The notes below the pieces were generated by a model. It was not told the origin of the DNA. It did not search any database and saw only the letters and a program-made list of their open reading frames with translations. A DNA stretch of 64,000 nt from Fimenecus sp964457415 (lineage in GTDB: Bacteria; Bacillota; Clostridia; Oscillospirales; Acutalibacteraceae). The stretch covers positions 4,299 through 68,298 of the forward strand of contig CAYWFB010000001.1 in NCBI GenBank assembly GCA_964457415.1, written 5' to 3'. Below, one piece after another: positions 43,331-50,551 of this stretch. Made by a program: the position numbers and the translations under genes. Every line of letters starts with the position of its first letter. Position 1 is the first letter of the stretch.

Positions 43331-43795
43331 ATGAATATAAATGAATGGAAAATTGTAGAGCCACCATTACATGAGAACTGTCGTTGTAAAATCGAACCAA
43401 TGGAAGCCATTTTTGTAGGCGGAGCAACAAAAAATGGTGAAGCCGGTGCTGACTTTTGGTTGAAACATTTCAATAAATTACCGGATTATTATGTGACAGA
43501 AAGTGAAGCTGTTTCTATGGGGTGGAGAAGAGGTAAATCACCTGTGAAATATTTGCCAGGAAAAATGCTAACAATGGGAATATATAATAATTCTAATGAA
43601 CACTTACCACAAGCAGAAGGTCGTATATGGTACGAAGCGGATATAAATTATTATGAAGGCAAAAGAAATAAGCATAGGATTCTGTGGTCAAATGATGGAT
43701 TAATATTTGTAACATACGACCATTATGCGACTTTTTATGAAATTATAGGAGAAAATTATGGAGAAGAAAAAAATCATTACTTTAGACTTAACTGA
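43331..43795 (+). CDS. Barnase-family ribonuclease toxin with MuF-like N-terminal tag
   Basis: 154 residues. Residues 40-140 align with barnase: FNKLPDYYVTESEAVSMGW, GRIWYEADINY, KRNKHRILWSND and YDHYATF. Catalytic Glu102, Arg112, Arg116 and His131 match barnase Glu73, Arg83, Arg87 and His102; the positions of barnase Lys27 and Arg59 are Glu57 and Ser/Asn, so RNA binding may differ. There is no signal peptide. The N-terminal EPPLHENCRC resembles the HPNCRC end of phage Mu gpF-like (MuF) head proteins, so this may be a detached tip of a MuF polymorphic toxin. ATG 43331 with GGAGG is chosen; the barstar gene overlaps by 38 bases. The promoter carries an SOS box. Confidence 0.88.
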   Translation: MNINEWKIVEPPLHENCRCKIEPMEAIFVGGATKNGEAGADFWLKHFNKLPDYYVTESEAVSMGWRRGKSPVKYLPGKMLTMGIYNNSNEHLPQAEGRIWYEADINYYEGKRNKHRILWSNDGLIFVTYDHYATFYEIIGENYGEEKNHYFRLN

Positions 43796-44051
43796 TTGCA
43801 AATATTTAGGTGAAATACACGAGAGAATACAAGTTGCCTTTGATTTTCCAGAATGGTATGGAGCAAATTGGGATGCATTTTGGGATTTGTTGCGAAGCGA
43901 ATGTGATGCAGATAAATTGGAAATAATAGGAATTGATACGTTGTCTGAAAAATTTGATGAACACATTAAAATGATGATAATTATGCTTGATAAGTTTAAA
44001 GATAATTGCATAAAGTATAATGATTATTTCGATTATGAAATTATCAATTAA
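43758..44051 (+). CDS. Barstar-family RNase inhibitor (immunity protein)
   Basis: 97-residue acidic protein. FPEWYGANWDAFWDLL matches the barnase-binding helix of barstar (LPEYYGENLDALWD), keeping the two key Asp residues (Asp35 and Asp39 of barstar). It should plug the barnase active site. Start ATG 43758 lies within the barnase gene (38-base overlap), ensuring joint expression; AGGAGAAAATT upstream provides the ribosome site. A 12-codon duplicate of its N-terminus lies directly downstream (44066-44104). Confidence 0.88.
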   Translation: MEKKKIITLDLTDCKYLGEIHERIQVAFDFPEWYGANWDAFWDLLRSECDADKLEIIGIDTLSEKFDEHIKMMIIMLDKFKDNCIKYNDYFDYEIIN

Positions 44052-44065
44052 TTTGAGGAATTTTA

Positions 44066-44104
44066 TGAACGAAAAGAAAATAATTACTTTAGACTTCACT
44101 TAAA
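44066..44104 (+). pseudogene. Barstar N-terminal fragment (12 codons)
   Basis: GAGGA then ATG; translates to MNEKKIITLDFT and stops. The intact barstar begins MEKKKIITLDLT. The likeness ends about 5 bases before repeat copy 2, so a second immunity gene was probably cut at that junction. Confidence 0.7.
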
Positions 44105-44108
44105 ATAG

Positions 44109-44130
44109 TTCAGCTACTGTCACGACCACC
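44109..44130. repeat. tRNA-3'-end-like direct repeat, copy 2 (degenerate)
   Basis: TTCAGCT, ACTGT, CACGACC, ACC: identical to copy 1 over CTGTCACGACCACC with changes in the T-loop part. Confidence 0.6.
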
Positions 44131-44135
44131 GCCGA

Positions 44136-44163
44136 AAGCTCTGCAAAATAATTTTCAGGGCTT
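44136..44163 (+). terminator. Terminator after repeat copy 2
   Basis: AAGCTCTG (44136-44143) / CAGGGCTT (44156-44163), one wobble pair, then ATTTTATTG. Confidence 0.6.
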
Positions 44164-44219
44164 ATTTTATTGTTTATAGCATAGAAATTTTTACTATAAT
44201 ATTATCACTTTTATATTTT

Positions 44220-44299
44220 CCCTTATTTTGAGTACAATATTAAGGGAATAATTGCTTAAAAGGTTGACTTTCCCCTTATATTGCGTTAGAATATAAGGG
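44220..44299 (+). promoter_or_regulatory. Fic promoter with two CCCTTAT...AAGGG dyads
   Basis: TTGACT (44264-44269), 17 bases, TAGAAT (44287-44292). Dyad B CCCTTATATT (44273-44282) / AATATAAGGG (44290-44299) spans spacer and -10; dyad A (44220-44246) is a related CCCTTA...TAAGGG repeat upstream. Likely operators, possibly for the Fic protein's own winged helix. Confidence 0.75.
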
Positions 44300-44320
44300 A
44301 ATAAGTAAGGAGGTAAGGGA

Positions 44321-45367
44321 ATGAGAACTTTTAACTACTCCAAAATTAAAGAGCAAAAATGGGATTCTGACATTCTCGGCTTGATTGCTGCTATTTATAA
44401 AGAGGCAGGAAAGCAGGAATTGTATCTCAAGCAAAAGCCCGAAAAACTTGAAAAGCTTGTTGAGATTGCAAAGGTGCAAAGTACAGAGGCTTCTAACGCC
44501 ATTGAAGGTATCGTTACAACAAGCACTCGTGTTAGGCAGTTAGTTGAAGAAAAGACTACTCCCAGAACTCGTGACGAGCAAGAAATCGCAGGTTATCGTG
44601 ATGTATTGAATATAATTCATGAAAGTTTTGATGCAATTCCGTTGACTCAGAATTATATACTTCAGCTTCACAAAATGTTATACAGCCATATGAACAACCC
44701 AATGGCAGGTAAAACCAAGAGTGTGCAGAATTATATAAGTTCCACATATCCTGATGGTCATACTGAAACGCTATTCACTCCACTTTCACCTTTTGAAACA
44801 CCTGAAGCACTTGATAAAATTTGTGAGGAGTTCAACAGAGTTATCGGCAATATGGAAGTTGAGCCATTGATTGCAATTCCGATTTTCATTCACGACTTCC
44901 TTTGCATCCATCCATTTAACGATGGCAATGGTAGAATGAGTCGTCTGCTTACCACATTACTCCTTTACAGAAGTGGTTTTCATGTTGGTAAGTATATTTC
45001 ACTTGAAGCTAAAATAGCAAAAAATAAAGACCTTTACTATGATGCACTCAGCAAGGCACAAATTGGTTGGCACGAAGGGAATGAAGATAATGTTCCTTTC
45101 ATCAAATACCTTCTTGGCACAATTCTTGCAGCATACAAGGATTTTGAAGAACGATTTAAGTTGATTGAGGAAAAACTGCCTGCAATTGAAATTGTGAGAA
45201 AAGCAACTCAGATTAAAATCGGGCGTTTTACCAAGCAGGATATTCGCGAACTCTGTCCTTCACTCAGTATAAGCACTCTCGAAGGTGCATTACGCAAAAT
45301 GGTTGAATCCGGCGAATTAAAGCGTGAAGGTAATGGTAAAAATACCTACTATTATCGATTGAGATAA
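44321..45367 (+). CDS. Fic-domain AMPylase-like protein with C-terminal winged helix
   Basis: 348 residues. The Fic motif HPFNDGNGR is at 197-205, with catalytic His197. An N-terminal inhibitory motif SxxxEG (Ser58, Glu62, Gly63) marks a class II Fic enzyme whose activity is self-blocked. The C-terminal 80 residues (IGRFTKQDIRELCPSLSIST, LEGALRKMVESGELKREGNGKNTYYYRL) form a winged helix, so it may bind DNA. Fic proteins transfer AMP from ATP to target hydroxyls. AAGGAGGT precedes ATG 44321. Two dyads cover its promoter, suggesting autoregulation. It heads a module that continues with two flavoproteins after a separate promoter. Confidence 0.92.
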   Translation: MRTFNYSKIKEQKWDSDILGLIAAIYKEAGKQELYLKQKPEKLEKLVEIAKVQSTEASNAIEGIVTTSTRVRQLVEEKTTPRTRDEQEIAGYRDVLNIIHESFDAIPLTQNYILQLHKMLYSHMNNPMAGKTKSVQNYISSTYPDGHTETLFTPLSPFETPEALDKICEEFNRVIGNMEVEPLIAIPIFIHDFLCIHPFNDGNGRMSRLLTTLLLYRSGFHVGKYISLEAKIAKNKDLYYDALSKAQIGWHEGNEDNVPFIKYLLGTILAAYKDFEERFKLIEEKLPAIEIVRKATQIKIGRFTKQDIRELCPSLSISTLEGALRKMVESGELKREGNGKNTYYYRLR

Positions 45368-45472
45368 AAATCTCCACCCTGACAAATTTGCAACAGTTTT
45401 CGCTATTGTTTTTTGTTTTGTGAGTGGTATAATTTATTTATATTCAAGTACTATTATGAAAGAAGTGGAAAT

Positions 45473-47017
45473 ATGGTAAAAAACTATGATGCAGTTGTTA
45501 TCGGTGCAGGTAATGGCGGACTTGTGGCATCAGCACGACTTGCCAAAGAGGGAAAAAAGACGTTACTTATTGAACGTCACAATTTACCCGGTGGTTTTGC
45601 CACAAGCTTTGTGAGAGGTAGATTTGAATTTGAAGCATCTCTTCACGAACTCTGTGGCATAGGCTCAATTACGGAAAAATCACCACTGCTTAAAATCTTT
45701 CAGGAGGTTGGTGCAGCAGATAAAATGGAATGGGTTGCACTTGATGAAGCATTCAGGTTGCTCACATTGGATGAAAACGATAAGTGCGACTATTCAATGC
45801 CTTTGGGTAAAGAGGCTTTTATTGCTAAACTCGAAGAATATGACCCCGGCTCTGCTCCTGTAGTTACAAAGATTTTTGACCTTATTGAAAGTATTGAAAA
45901 AACCTTGGTTTTCGTAAGCAATATTGAAGATTTCAAACCATCAATGATAAAAGAAATTTTTTCTGAGCATACAGATTTTCTTAAAATAGCAAACTATTCT
46001 GTTGATGAGGTACTGAAATCATTCGGAGCAAGTCAGAAAACAAAGGATATACTTAACGGATATTGGTGTTATCTTGGTCAACCTACTGATGAACTTAATG
46101 TTATTCACTATTTCACAATGCTTCATTCATACATTATTGATGGTGCTGTTATTCCTAAGGGCAGAAGTCACCAGATAAGCACTGCTTTGCTTGAGGCATT
46201 TACCGAAAATGGTGGTGAGGCCTGGTTTAACACAAGCGTTAAGAAAATAAACGTTGAAAATGGCGTGGCAACAGGTGTTGTACTTGATGACGGTACACAA
46301 ATAAACGCTAAAGCAGTTATCTGCAACGCTTCACCATATAATGCTTACACAAAACTTATAGATGAAAGTGCTATTCCTGAGAAACTTAAAAAAGAAGTCA
46401 ATGCTAAAACATTGGGGGCAAAAGGTTTTGTAGTATTTTTAGGACTTAACCGTTCTGTAGATGAGTTAGGACTGAACAACCACACATATTTCATTTATCC
46501 GACTAACGACAACAGAAAGTGCTATGAACTCAGCAAACGCATTGAAACAAATGATGTTCAAGCAACAGTTTGTCTTAACAGAGCATTTGACGATTGTTCC
46601 CCTGAGGGTACAAGCATCCTTTATATGACTTCTATTTTTGCAGGAGATGAATGGAGCAAGGTTTCTGTTAAGGATTACCATAAAACAAAGCATGCCTTTG
46701 CAGAAAAAATGATAGATAACTTTGAAAAAGCAACAGGTGTTAAAATTAAGGATTATATTGAAGAAATTGAAATTGCGACTCCTATGACTTATGCCCGTTA
46801 TACAGATGCTCCTGCAGGAACTATTTACGGATACGAAGCAAGCAAGGAAGACGGTATCGTTAAAAGAATTGTTTTTGATTTGATAGATAAAGGCATACCG
46901 GGGCTTTACTTTGCAGGTGGCTATACTACAAGGCATATGGGTTATTCACCAAGCTATACAACCGGTGATATGGCAGCAAAGGCTGCAATACTCGCTATGG
47001 AAAAGGAGGTAAAGTAA
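45473..47017 (+). CDS. FAD-dependent oxidoreductase, phytoene desaturase/retinol saturase-like
   Basis: About 514 residues. N-terminal dinucleotide-binding motif VIGAGNGGLVASARLAKEG with LIERHNLPGG, and a C-terminal FAD motif GLYFAGGYTTRHMGYSPSYT, the layout of CrtI-like amine-oxidase-fold enzymes that saturate or desaturate isoprenoid or other double bonds. ATG 45473 is chosen (upstream frame to 45413 overlaps a promoter, TTGTTT-N16-TATAAT at 45406-45433). The next gene, a flavin/2Fe-2S reductase, starts at the base after its stop and probably feeds it electrons. No carotenoid-synthesis genes are present, so the substrate may be an imported lipid. Confidence 0.8.
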   Translation: MVKNYDAVVIGAGNGGLVASARLAKEGKKTLLIERHNLPGGFATSFVRGRFEFEASLHELCGIGSITEKSPLLKIFQEVGAADKMEWVALDEAFRLLTLDENDKCDYSMPLGKEAFIAKLEEYDPGSAPVVTKIFDLIESIEKTLVFVSNIEDFKPSMIKEIFSEHTDFLKIANYSVDEVLKSFGASQKTKDILNGYWCYLGQPTDELNVIHYFTMLHSYIIDGAVIPKGRSHQISTALLEAFTENGGEAWFNTSVKKINVENGVATGVVLDDGTQINAKAVICNASPYNAYTKLIDESAIPEKLKKEVNAKTLGAKGFVVFLGLNRSVDELGLNNHTYFIYPTNDNRKCYELSKRIETNDVQATVCLNRAFDDCSPEGTSILYMTSIFAGDEWSKVSVKDYHKTKHAFAEKMIDNFEKATGVKIKDYIEEIEIATPMTYARYTDAPAGTIYGYEASKEDGIVKRIVFDLIDKGIPGLYFAGGYTTRHMGYSPSYTTGDMAAKAAILAMEKEVK

Positions 47018-48181
47018 ATGAGCAAGAAATTTTCTGTAAACGGCACTTTCAAGGATAGTATAAATACTATAAAGTTTTTAACCGAGAGAAATCAGTTTAT
47101 AAACAGTGCCGATGCGACTTTACCAACCCGTACTGATGATTTTGGTGTAAACAAGGTTGCTAAAAGTATTCACCCTAAAGAGCAAAAACTTGTAATCAGC
47201 AGAATTGAAGAACATGGAAATATTGCAAAAAGTTATTATTTCAAAAGCGAAACAGCACTTGCATATTTCAAAGCAGGTCAATATCTTACCTTTAAGCTTG
47301 AAATAGGTAATTCAGTTGTTACTCGTTCATATTCAATTGCTTCATCCCCCGCAAGTGCATTAAATGGTGAATATCAGATTACTGTTAAACGCATCAGTGA
47401 TGGTTTTGTTTCCGATTACATTCTTGATAACTGGAGTGTGGGAGATGAAGTTACTGCTTATGCACCAGAAGGAAATATGACATATTGCCCATTAAGAGAT
47501 GCTGAAAACATAGTTGCCATCGCAGGTGGTAGTGGTATTACTCCTTTCCTTTCACTTGCAAGAGCAATCGACCAAGGCGATGAGAATTGTACTCTTACTT
47601 TACTTTATGGTTGCAGAACATCGGACGAAATTCTTTTCAAATCAGAGCTTGATTCACTTTCTGAGAAAAACGAGAAAATCAATGTGATTTATGTGTTGAG
47701 TGACGGTGATGAAGATGGCTATGAAAAAGGCTTTGTTGGTGCAGATATTATAAAGAAATATGCTCCTGAAGGAAATTACAGTATTTTTGTTTGTGGACCA
47801 GGTGGTTTATATGAATTCCTTGAAACAGAGCTTCCAAAACTTGAAAAAGAAAGAAAATATATACGCTTTGAAGTTTTTTCTTCAGGTAAAAAGAAAGAAG
47901 AACCAAAAGAATTCAGCATCACGGTAATTAACCGTGGAAATGAGTCAGTAATTAAAGCAAGTAGTAATGAAACTGTTCTTTGTGCATTTGAACGTGCAGG
48001 TATAGAAGTTCCTGCAAGATGTCACACAGGTGAATGTGGTTTTTGCAGAAGTAAGCTTGTAAACGGTAAGGTTTATATACCTGAGGGCGAAGATAAGCGC
48101 CGTATAGCAGATATGCAATTTAATTTTATACATCCTTGCTGTTGCTACCCCGAAAGCGACCTTGTTGTAAGGATTAATTAG
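47018..48181 (+). CDS. Ferredoxin-NAD(P)H reductase-like flavoprotein with 2Fe-2S domain
   Basis: 387 residues: an N-terminal 55-residue extension, an FNR-type FAD domain (RSYSIASSP), an NAD(P) domain (AGGSGITPFLSLARA, VCGPGGLYEF) and a C-terminal plant-type ferredoxin domain with CHTGECGFC and a late Cys in HPCCCYP. It can pass electrons from NAD(P)H through FAD and 2Fe-2S to a partner. AAAGGAGGT lies 7 bases before ATG 47018, inside the end of the CrtI-like gene, so the two are made together. Repeat copy 3 follows 17 bases after its stop. Confidence 0.88.
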   Translation: MSKKFSVNGTFKDSINTIKFLTERNQFINSADATLPTRTDDFGVNKVAKSIHPKEQKLVISRIEEHGNIAKSYYFKSETALAYFKAGQYLTFKLEIGNSVVTRSYSIASSPASALNGEYQITVKRISDGFVSDYILDNWSVGDEVTAYAPEGNMTYCPLRDAENIVAIAGGSGITPFLSLARAIDQGDENCTLTLLYGCRTSDEILFKSELDSLSEKNEKINVIYVLSDGDEDGYEKGFVGADIIKKYAPEGNYSIFVCGPGGLYEFLETELPKLEKERKYIRFEVFSSGKKKEEPKEFSITVINRGNESVIKASSNETVLCAFERAGIEVPARCHTGECGFCRSKLVNGKVYIPEGEDKRRIADMQFNFIHPCCCYPESDLVVRIN

Positions 48182-48197
48182 TGAATTGAATCTATAT

Positions 48198-48220
48198 TTC
48201 GACTCCTGTCACGACCACAA
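48198..48220. repeat. tRNA-3'-end-like direct repeat, copy 3
   Basis: TTCGACT, CCTGT, CACGACC, A, CAA: identical to copy 1 over the first 21 bases. It closes the Fic-oxidoreductase module. Confidence 0.65.
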
Positions 48221-48246
48221 CCTCAGCACCTCGGTATTGATACACG

Positions 48247-48274
48247 AGAAATCCCTTGAAATATAGGGGTTTCT
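48247..48274 (+). terminator. Terminator after repeat copy 3
   Basis: AGAAATCCC (48247-48255) / GGGGTTTCT (48266-48274). A second hairpin AGTGCTC / GGGCACT with a T6 tract lies at 48294-48319. The rest of 48320-48451 is AT-rich spacer before a hypothetical gene. Confidence 0.7.
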
Positions 48275-48451
48275 TCATTTTGCAAGCAAAATTAGTGCTC
48301 TTTTTAGGGCACTTTTTTGTTTTTAGAATTTCTCAAAAAATCAAATCGTAAACGGAGTACAAAAAATCGGACAGTTTCAAATATTTTTAATTGAGTATAA
48401 ATACTTATTGTGATATTATAGTCTTAGCAAATTATAAAAGGATGGTGCAAA

Positions 48452-48763
48452 ATGTATAGATGGGAAACTGACAAAAAGACTTATTTAAGATTAAAAGAAT
48501 GTTTGAACGAATTGCACCCTGAAATCAAGATTGAATTGATTGCTTATGACGAAAACCTTGAAAAATTAGCATTTACTCAATCCGCACCTTGTGTAGTTAA
48601 CTTGTATTTAACTAAAGAACAACGTAGAATTCTATTAGATGAACTTGAAATGATTGAAATGGATGCAATCGATATCAGTGATAAAAAATCTAATGAAAGA
48701 TATGAAAAATACGGCTGGCTTTGGGCTGTTTTTTATGATTTAGAGGAAGAAAAATATGAGTAA
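48452..48763 (+). CDS. Hypothetical acidic protein, 103 residues
   Basis: I do not recognise it. It is a small, acidic, soluble protein (runs such as LDELEMIEMDAIDISD, DLEEEKYE) with aromatic clusters WET.. and YGWLWAVFYD, no membrane segment and no Cys cluster. Size, acidity and location next to a barnase-barstar cassette would fit an orphan immunity protein, but that is inference. Ribosome site AAAGGATGG is 8 bases before ATG. Its stop overlaps the next start (ATGAGTAA), so the following open frame once encoded its partner or continues its cassette. Confidence 0.55.
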   Translation: MYRWETDKKTYLRLKECLNELHPEIKIELIAYDENLEKLAFTQSAPCVVNLYLTKEQRRILLDELEMIEMDAIDISDKKSNERYEKYGWLWAVFYDLEEEKYE

Positions 48764-49202
48764 AGGTTATGAAGCTATTTGCATTAAAGAAGCAGAAGAT
48801 GAAAATATGGTGAATGCAGATTGCTCTACTCTTTGGGAATTCTGGGACGCTTGGCGTGGCACTAAAAACCACGCATGGAGTGGTGGACCACTTGTGATAA
48901 TGAGTAAACATTTTGCAGGTATCACTCCCCTTTCACCAGGCTATGAAAAGGTTAAAATCGACCCTCAATACACCTTGTCTAACAGTATGAATTGTACTGT
49001 CCCAAGTGTAAAAGGGTTATTCACTCTGGATTATGAAAAGGTTTCAGATAATTACACTATCAACCTTACCCTCCCACAAGATGCGAATGCTGTTTTATAT
49101 GTGCCAACCGACGCTACAGTAAATATCAATTCAGAAACTTATTACCAAAACGGTAATTACATAAACACCGAAATCGGTAATGTGGAGATTGTGGAAAAGT
49201 AA
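48756..49202 (+). pseudogene. Chimeric frame: foreign start fused to GH78 alpha-L-rhamnosidase C-terminus
   Basis: 148 residues. From about residue 24 it reads STLWEFWD, NHAWSGGPLVIMSKHFAGITPLSPGY, SVKGLFTLDYEK and NAVLYVPTDATVNINSETYYQNG, matching the end of GH78 alpha-L-rhamnosidases (final catalytic-barrel helices and the C-terminal beta domain). The first 23 residues (MSKGYEAICIKEAEDENM...) do not fit and belong to the overlapping upstream cassette. The catalytic region of the rhamnosidase is absent, so it is not an active enzyme. It mirrors the GH43 remnant at the other edge of the island. Confidence 0.65.
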
Positions 49203-49234
49203 TCTAAAATTTAATAAATCAACAATAAAAAAAG

Positions 49235-49273
49235 CAACGCCTATGAAGTTATCATTTAACCTCATGGGTGTTG
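49235..49273 (+). terminator. Long hairpin terminator
   Basis: 16-base imperfect stem: arms 49235-49250 (CAACGCCTATGAAGTT) and 49258-49273 (AACCTCATGGGTGTTG), then TTGTTTG. Confidence 0.7.
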
Positions 49274-49305
49274 TTGTTTGCTAATACCACAAAAACGGAC
49301 TATCC

Positions 49306-49332
49306 ACATGAAACATTTCTTCTGTTTCATGT
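49306..49332. other. Isolated perfect dyad
   Basis: ACATGAAACA (49306-49315) / TGTTTCATGT (49323-49332), 7-base loop, no T tract; perhaps an operator for the small gene at 49404. Confidence 0.45.
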
Positions 49333-49403
49333 ACGTTTATATGTACACTTATCAAATTATTATAGTTACAAAATACTGATTATATGTTAAAATCATATCG
49401 GTG

Positions 49404-49637
49404 ATGAAAATGAAAAATTTATCATGTGAAGAACTTAATAAATTAATTGAAGAAGGCAAGAAAAAATACGGTAGAGCTTTCACATGTTATTGGAAAAGCA
49501 ATCCCGATTGGTATGATTACGATGAAAACGATGAGCCATATTTAACTTTATTAGCGCCACCTGAAGCACAGGCAAGTTTTAAGATGAGTATGGATAAATT
49601 AAAAAAATCGATAGAAACAGGGATTATTTACGATTAA
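49404..49637 (+). CDS. Hypothetical protein, about 77 residues
   Basis: Not recognised. Short, soluble, charged protein with N-terminal helix (CEELNKLIEEGKKKYGRAF) and an aromatic/acidic centre (WKSNPDWYDYDENDEPY), then a C-terminal helix. Start could be ATG 49404 or 49410 (GTG at 49401 also in frame); no strong ribosome site. It precedes the ATPase gene by 45 bases in the same direction and may be co-transcribed. Confidence 0.5.
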   Translation: MKMKNLSCEELNKLIEEGKKKYGRAFTCYWKSNPDWYDYDENDEPYLTLLAPPEAQASFKMSMDKLKKSIETGIIYD

Positions 49638-49682
49638 GCAAATTTAAATATTTTTTGATATATAGTATTTAGGTGAAGAATT

Positions 49683-50447
49683 ATGAACGGTTTATTTGTA
49701 CGCGAAATAAGTATAAAATGCGATATACCACGCGGGAATTACATCAACAATCTTCCCGTGGTGGATTGGCTTAAAAGCAACTCTTTGGAATTCAACAAAC
49801 CTGTGACTTTTATTGTAGGCGAAAACGGAATTGGCAAGTCAACACTTATTGAGGGGCTTGCGGTTGCTTTGGGCTTCAATGCCGAGGGCGGAAGTAAGAA
49901 TTTCAACTTTTCAACCGAGAATTCACACTCAGATTTGCACGAATATTTAAGTGTCCGCAGAGGATTAAAGCAACCTCGTGACGGATTTTTCTTGCGTGCC
50001 GAGAGCTTTTACAATGTGGCATCCAACATTGACCAGATGGACAGAATGCCTGCCGCCGCTCCGCCTGTAATCGACAGCTACGGCGGTGTGTCACTCCACG
50101 CGCAATCCCATGGCGAAAGCTTTATCGCTCTCACCGAAAACCGATTTGGCGGAAACGGACTTTATATCCTTGACGAGCCTGAAGCCGCACTCTCTCCAAT
50201 GCGAATCATGAGGCTTATGTGCAATATCGACCACCTTGTAAAGCAAGGCTCACAGTTTATAATCTCAACCCATTCTCCAATCCTGATGACCTTCCCCGAC
50301 GCCGATGTTTACGAAATAACTCACGAGGGAATAAACCTCGTCCCCTACTCCCAAACCGAGCATTTCCAAATCACAAAACAATTCCTCAACAACCCCGAAC
50401 GAATGCATAAATATTTGTTTGAGGAGCAAATACCTATTTTAAAATAA
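49683..50447 (+). CDS. AAA/ABC-type ATPase (RecF/SMC-like, AAA_21)
   Basis: 254-residue soluble ATPase. Walker A GENGIGKST (46-54), ABC-like signature SLHAQSHGES, Walker B LYILDEPEAALSP and switch His in ISTHSPILMTFP. The fold is that of single-chain ABC-type ATPases found in OLD-like and many uncharacterised systems, without a nuclease domain here. AGGTGAAG precedes ATG 49683. GC use is closer to the core genome than to the AT-rich genes on its right. Partner unknown; a DNA-associated role is only a family-based guess. Confidence 0.82.
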   Translation: MNGLFVREISIKCDIPRGNYINNLPVVDWLKSNSLEFNKPVTFIVGENGIGKSTLIEGLAVALGFNAEGGSKNFNFSTENSHSDLHEYLSVRRGLKQPRDGFFLRAESFYNVASNIDQMDRMPAAAPPVIDSYGGVSLHAQSHGESFIALTENRFGGNGLYILDEPEAALSPMRIMRLMCNIDHLVKQGSQFIISTHSPILMTFPDADVYEITHEGINLVPYSQTEHFQITKQFLNNPERMHKYLFEEQIPILK

Positions 50448-50455
50448 GAGTATAA

Positions 50456-50500
50456 AAAAGCCTATGAAGTTTGAAACTCAATCTTACCTCATAGGCTTTT
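50456..50500. terminator. Bidirectional terminator
   Basis: Stem AAAAGCCTATGA (50456-50467) / TCATAGGCTTTT (50489-50500), perfect 12 bases with A and T flanks; lies between the ATPase gene and the convergent MBL operon. Confidence 0.8.
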
Positions 50501-50551
50501 CACTGTTTGTCTGCAGTTAATTTTGGATAGTAATTTTATTATTCTCTCCCT

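Noticed and set aside
43331..44051. Prophage, because of the MuF-like tag and SOS box
   Set aside because: No capsid, tail, integrase, lysis or replication genes adjoin; the cassette is isolated between repeats.
43164..48220. Direct repeats as a CRISPR array or as tRNA genes
   Set aside because: Only three copies, unevenly spaced (about 0.95 and 4.1 kb), with genes between, and no 5' tRNA half or cloverleaf can be folded from the flanking bases.
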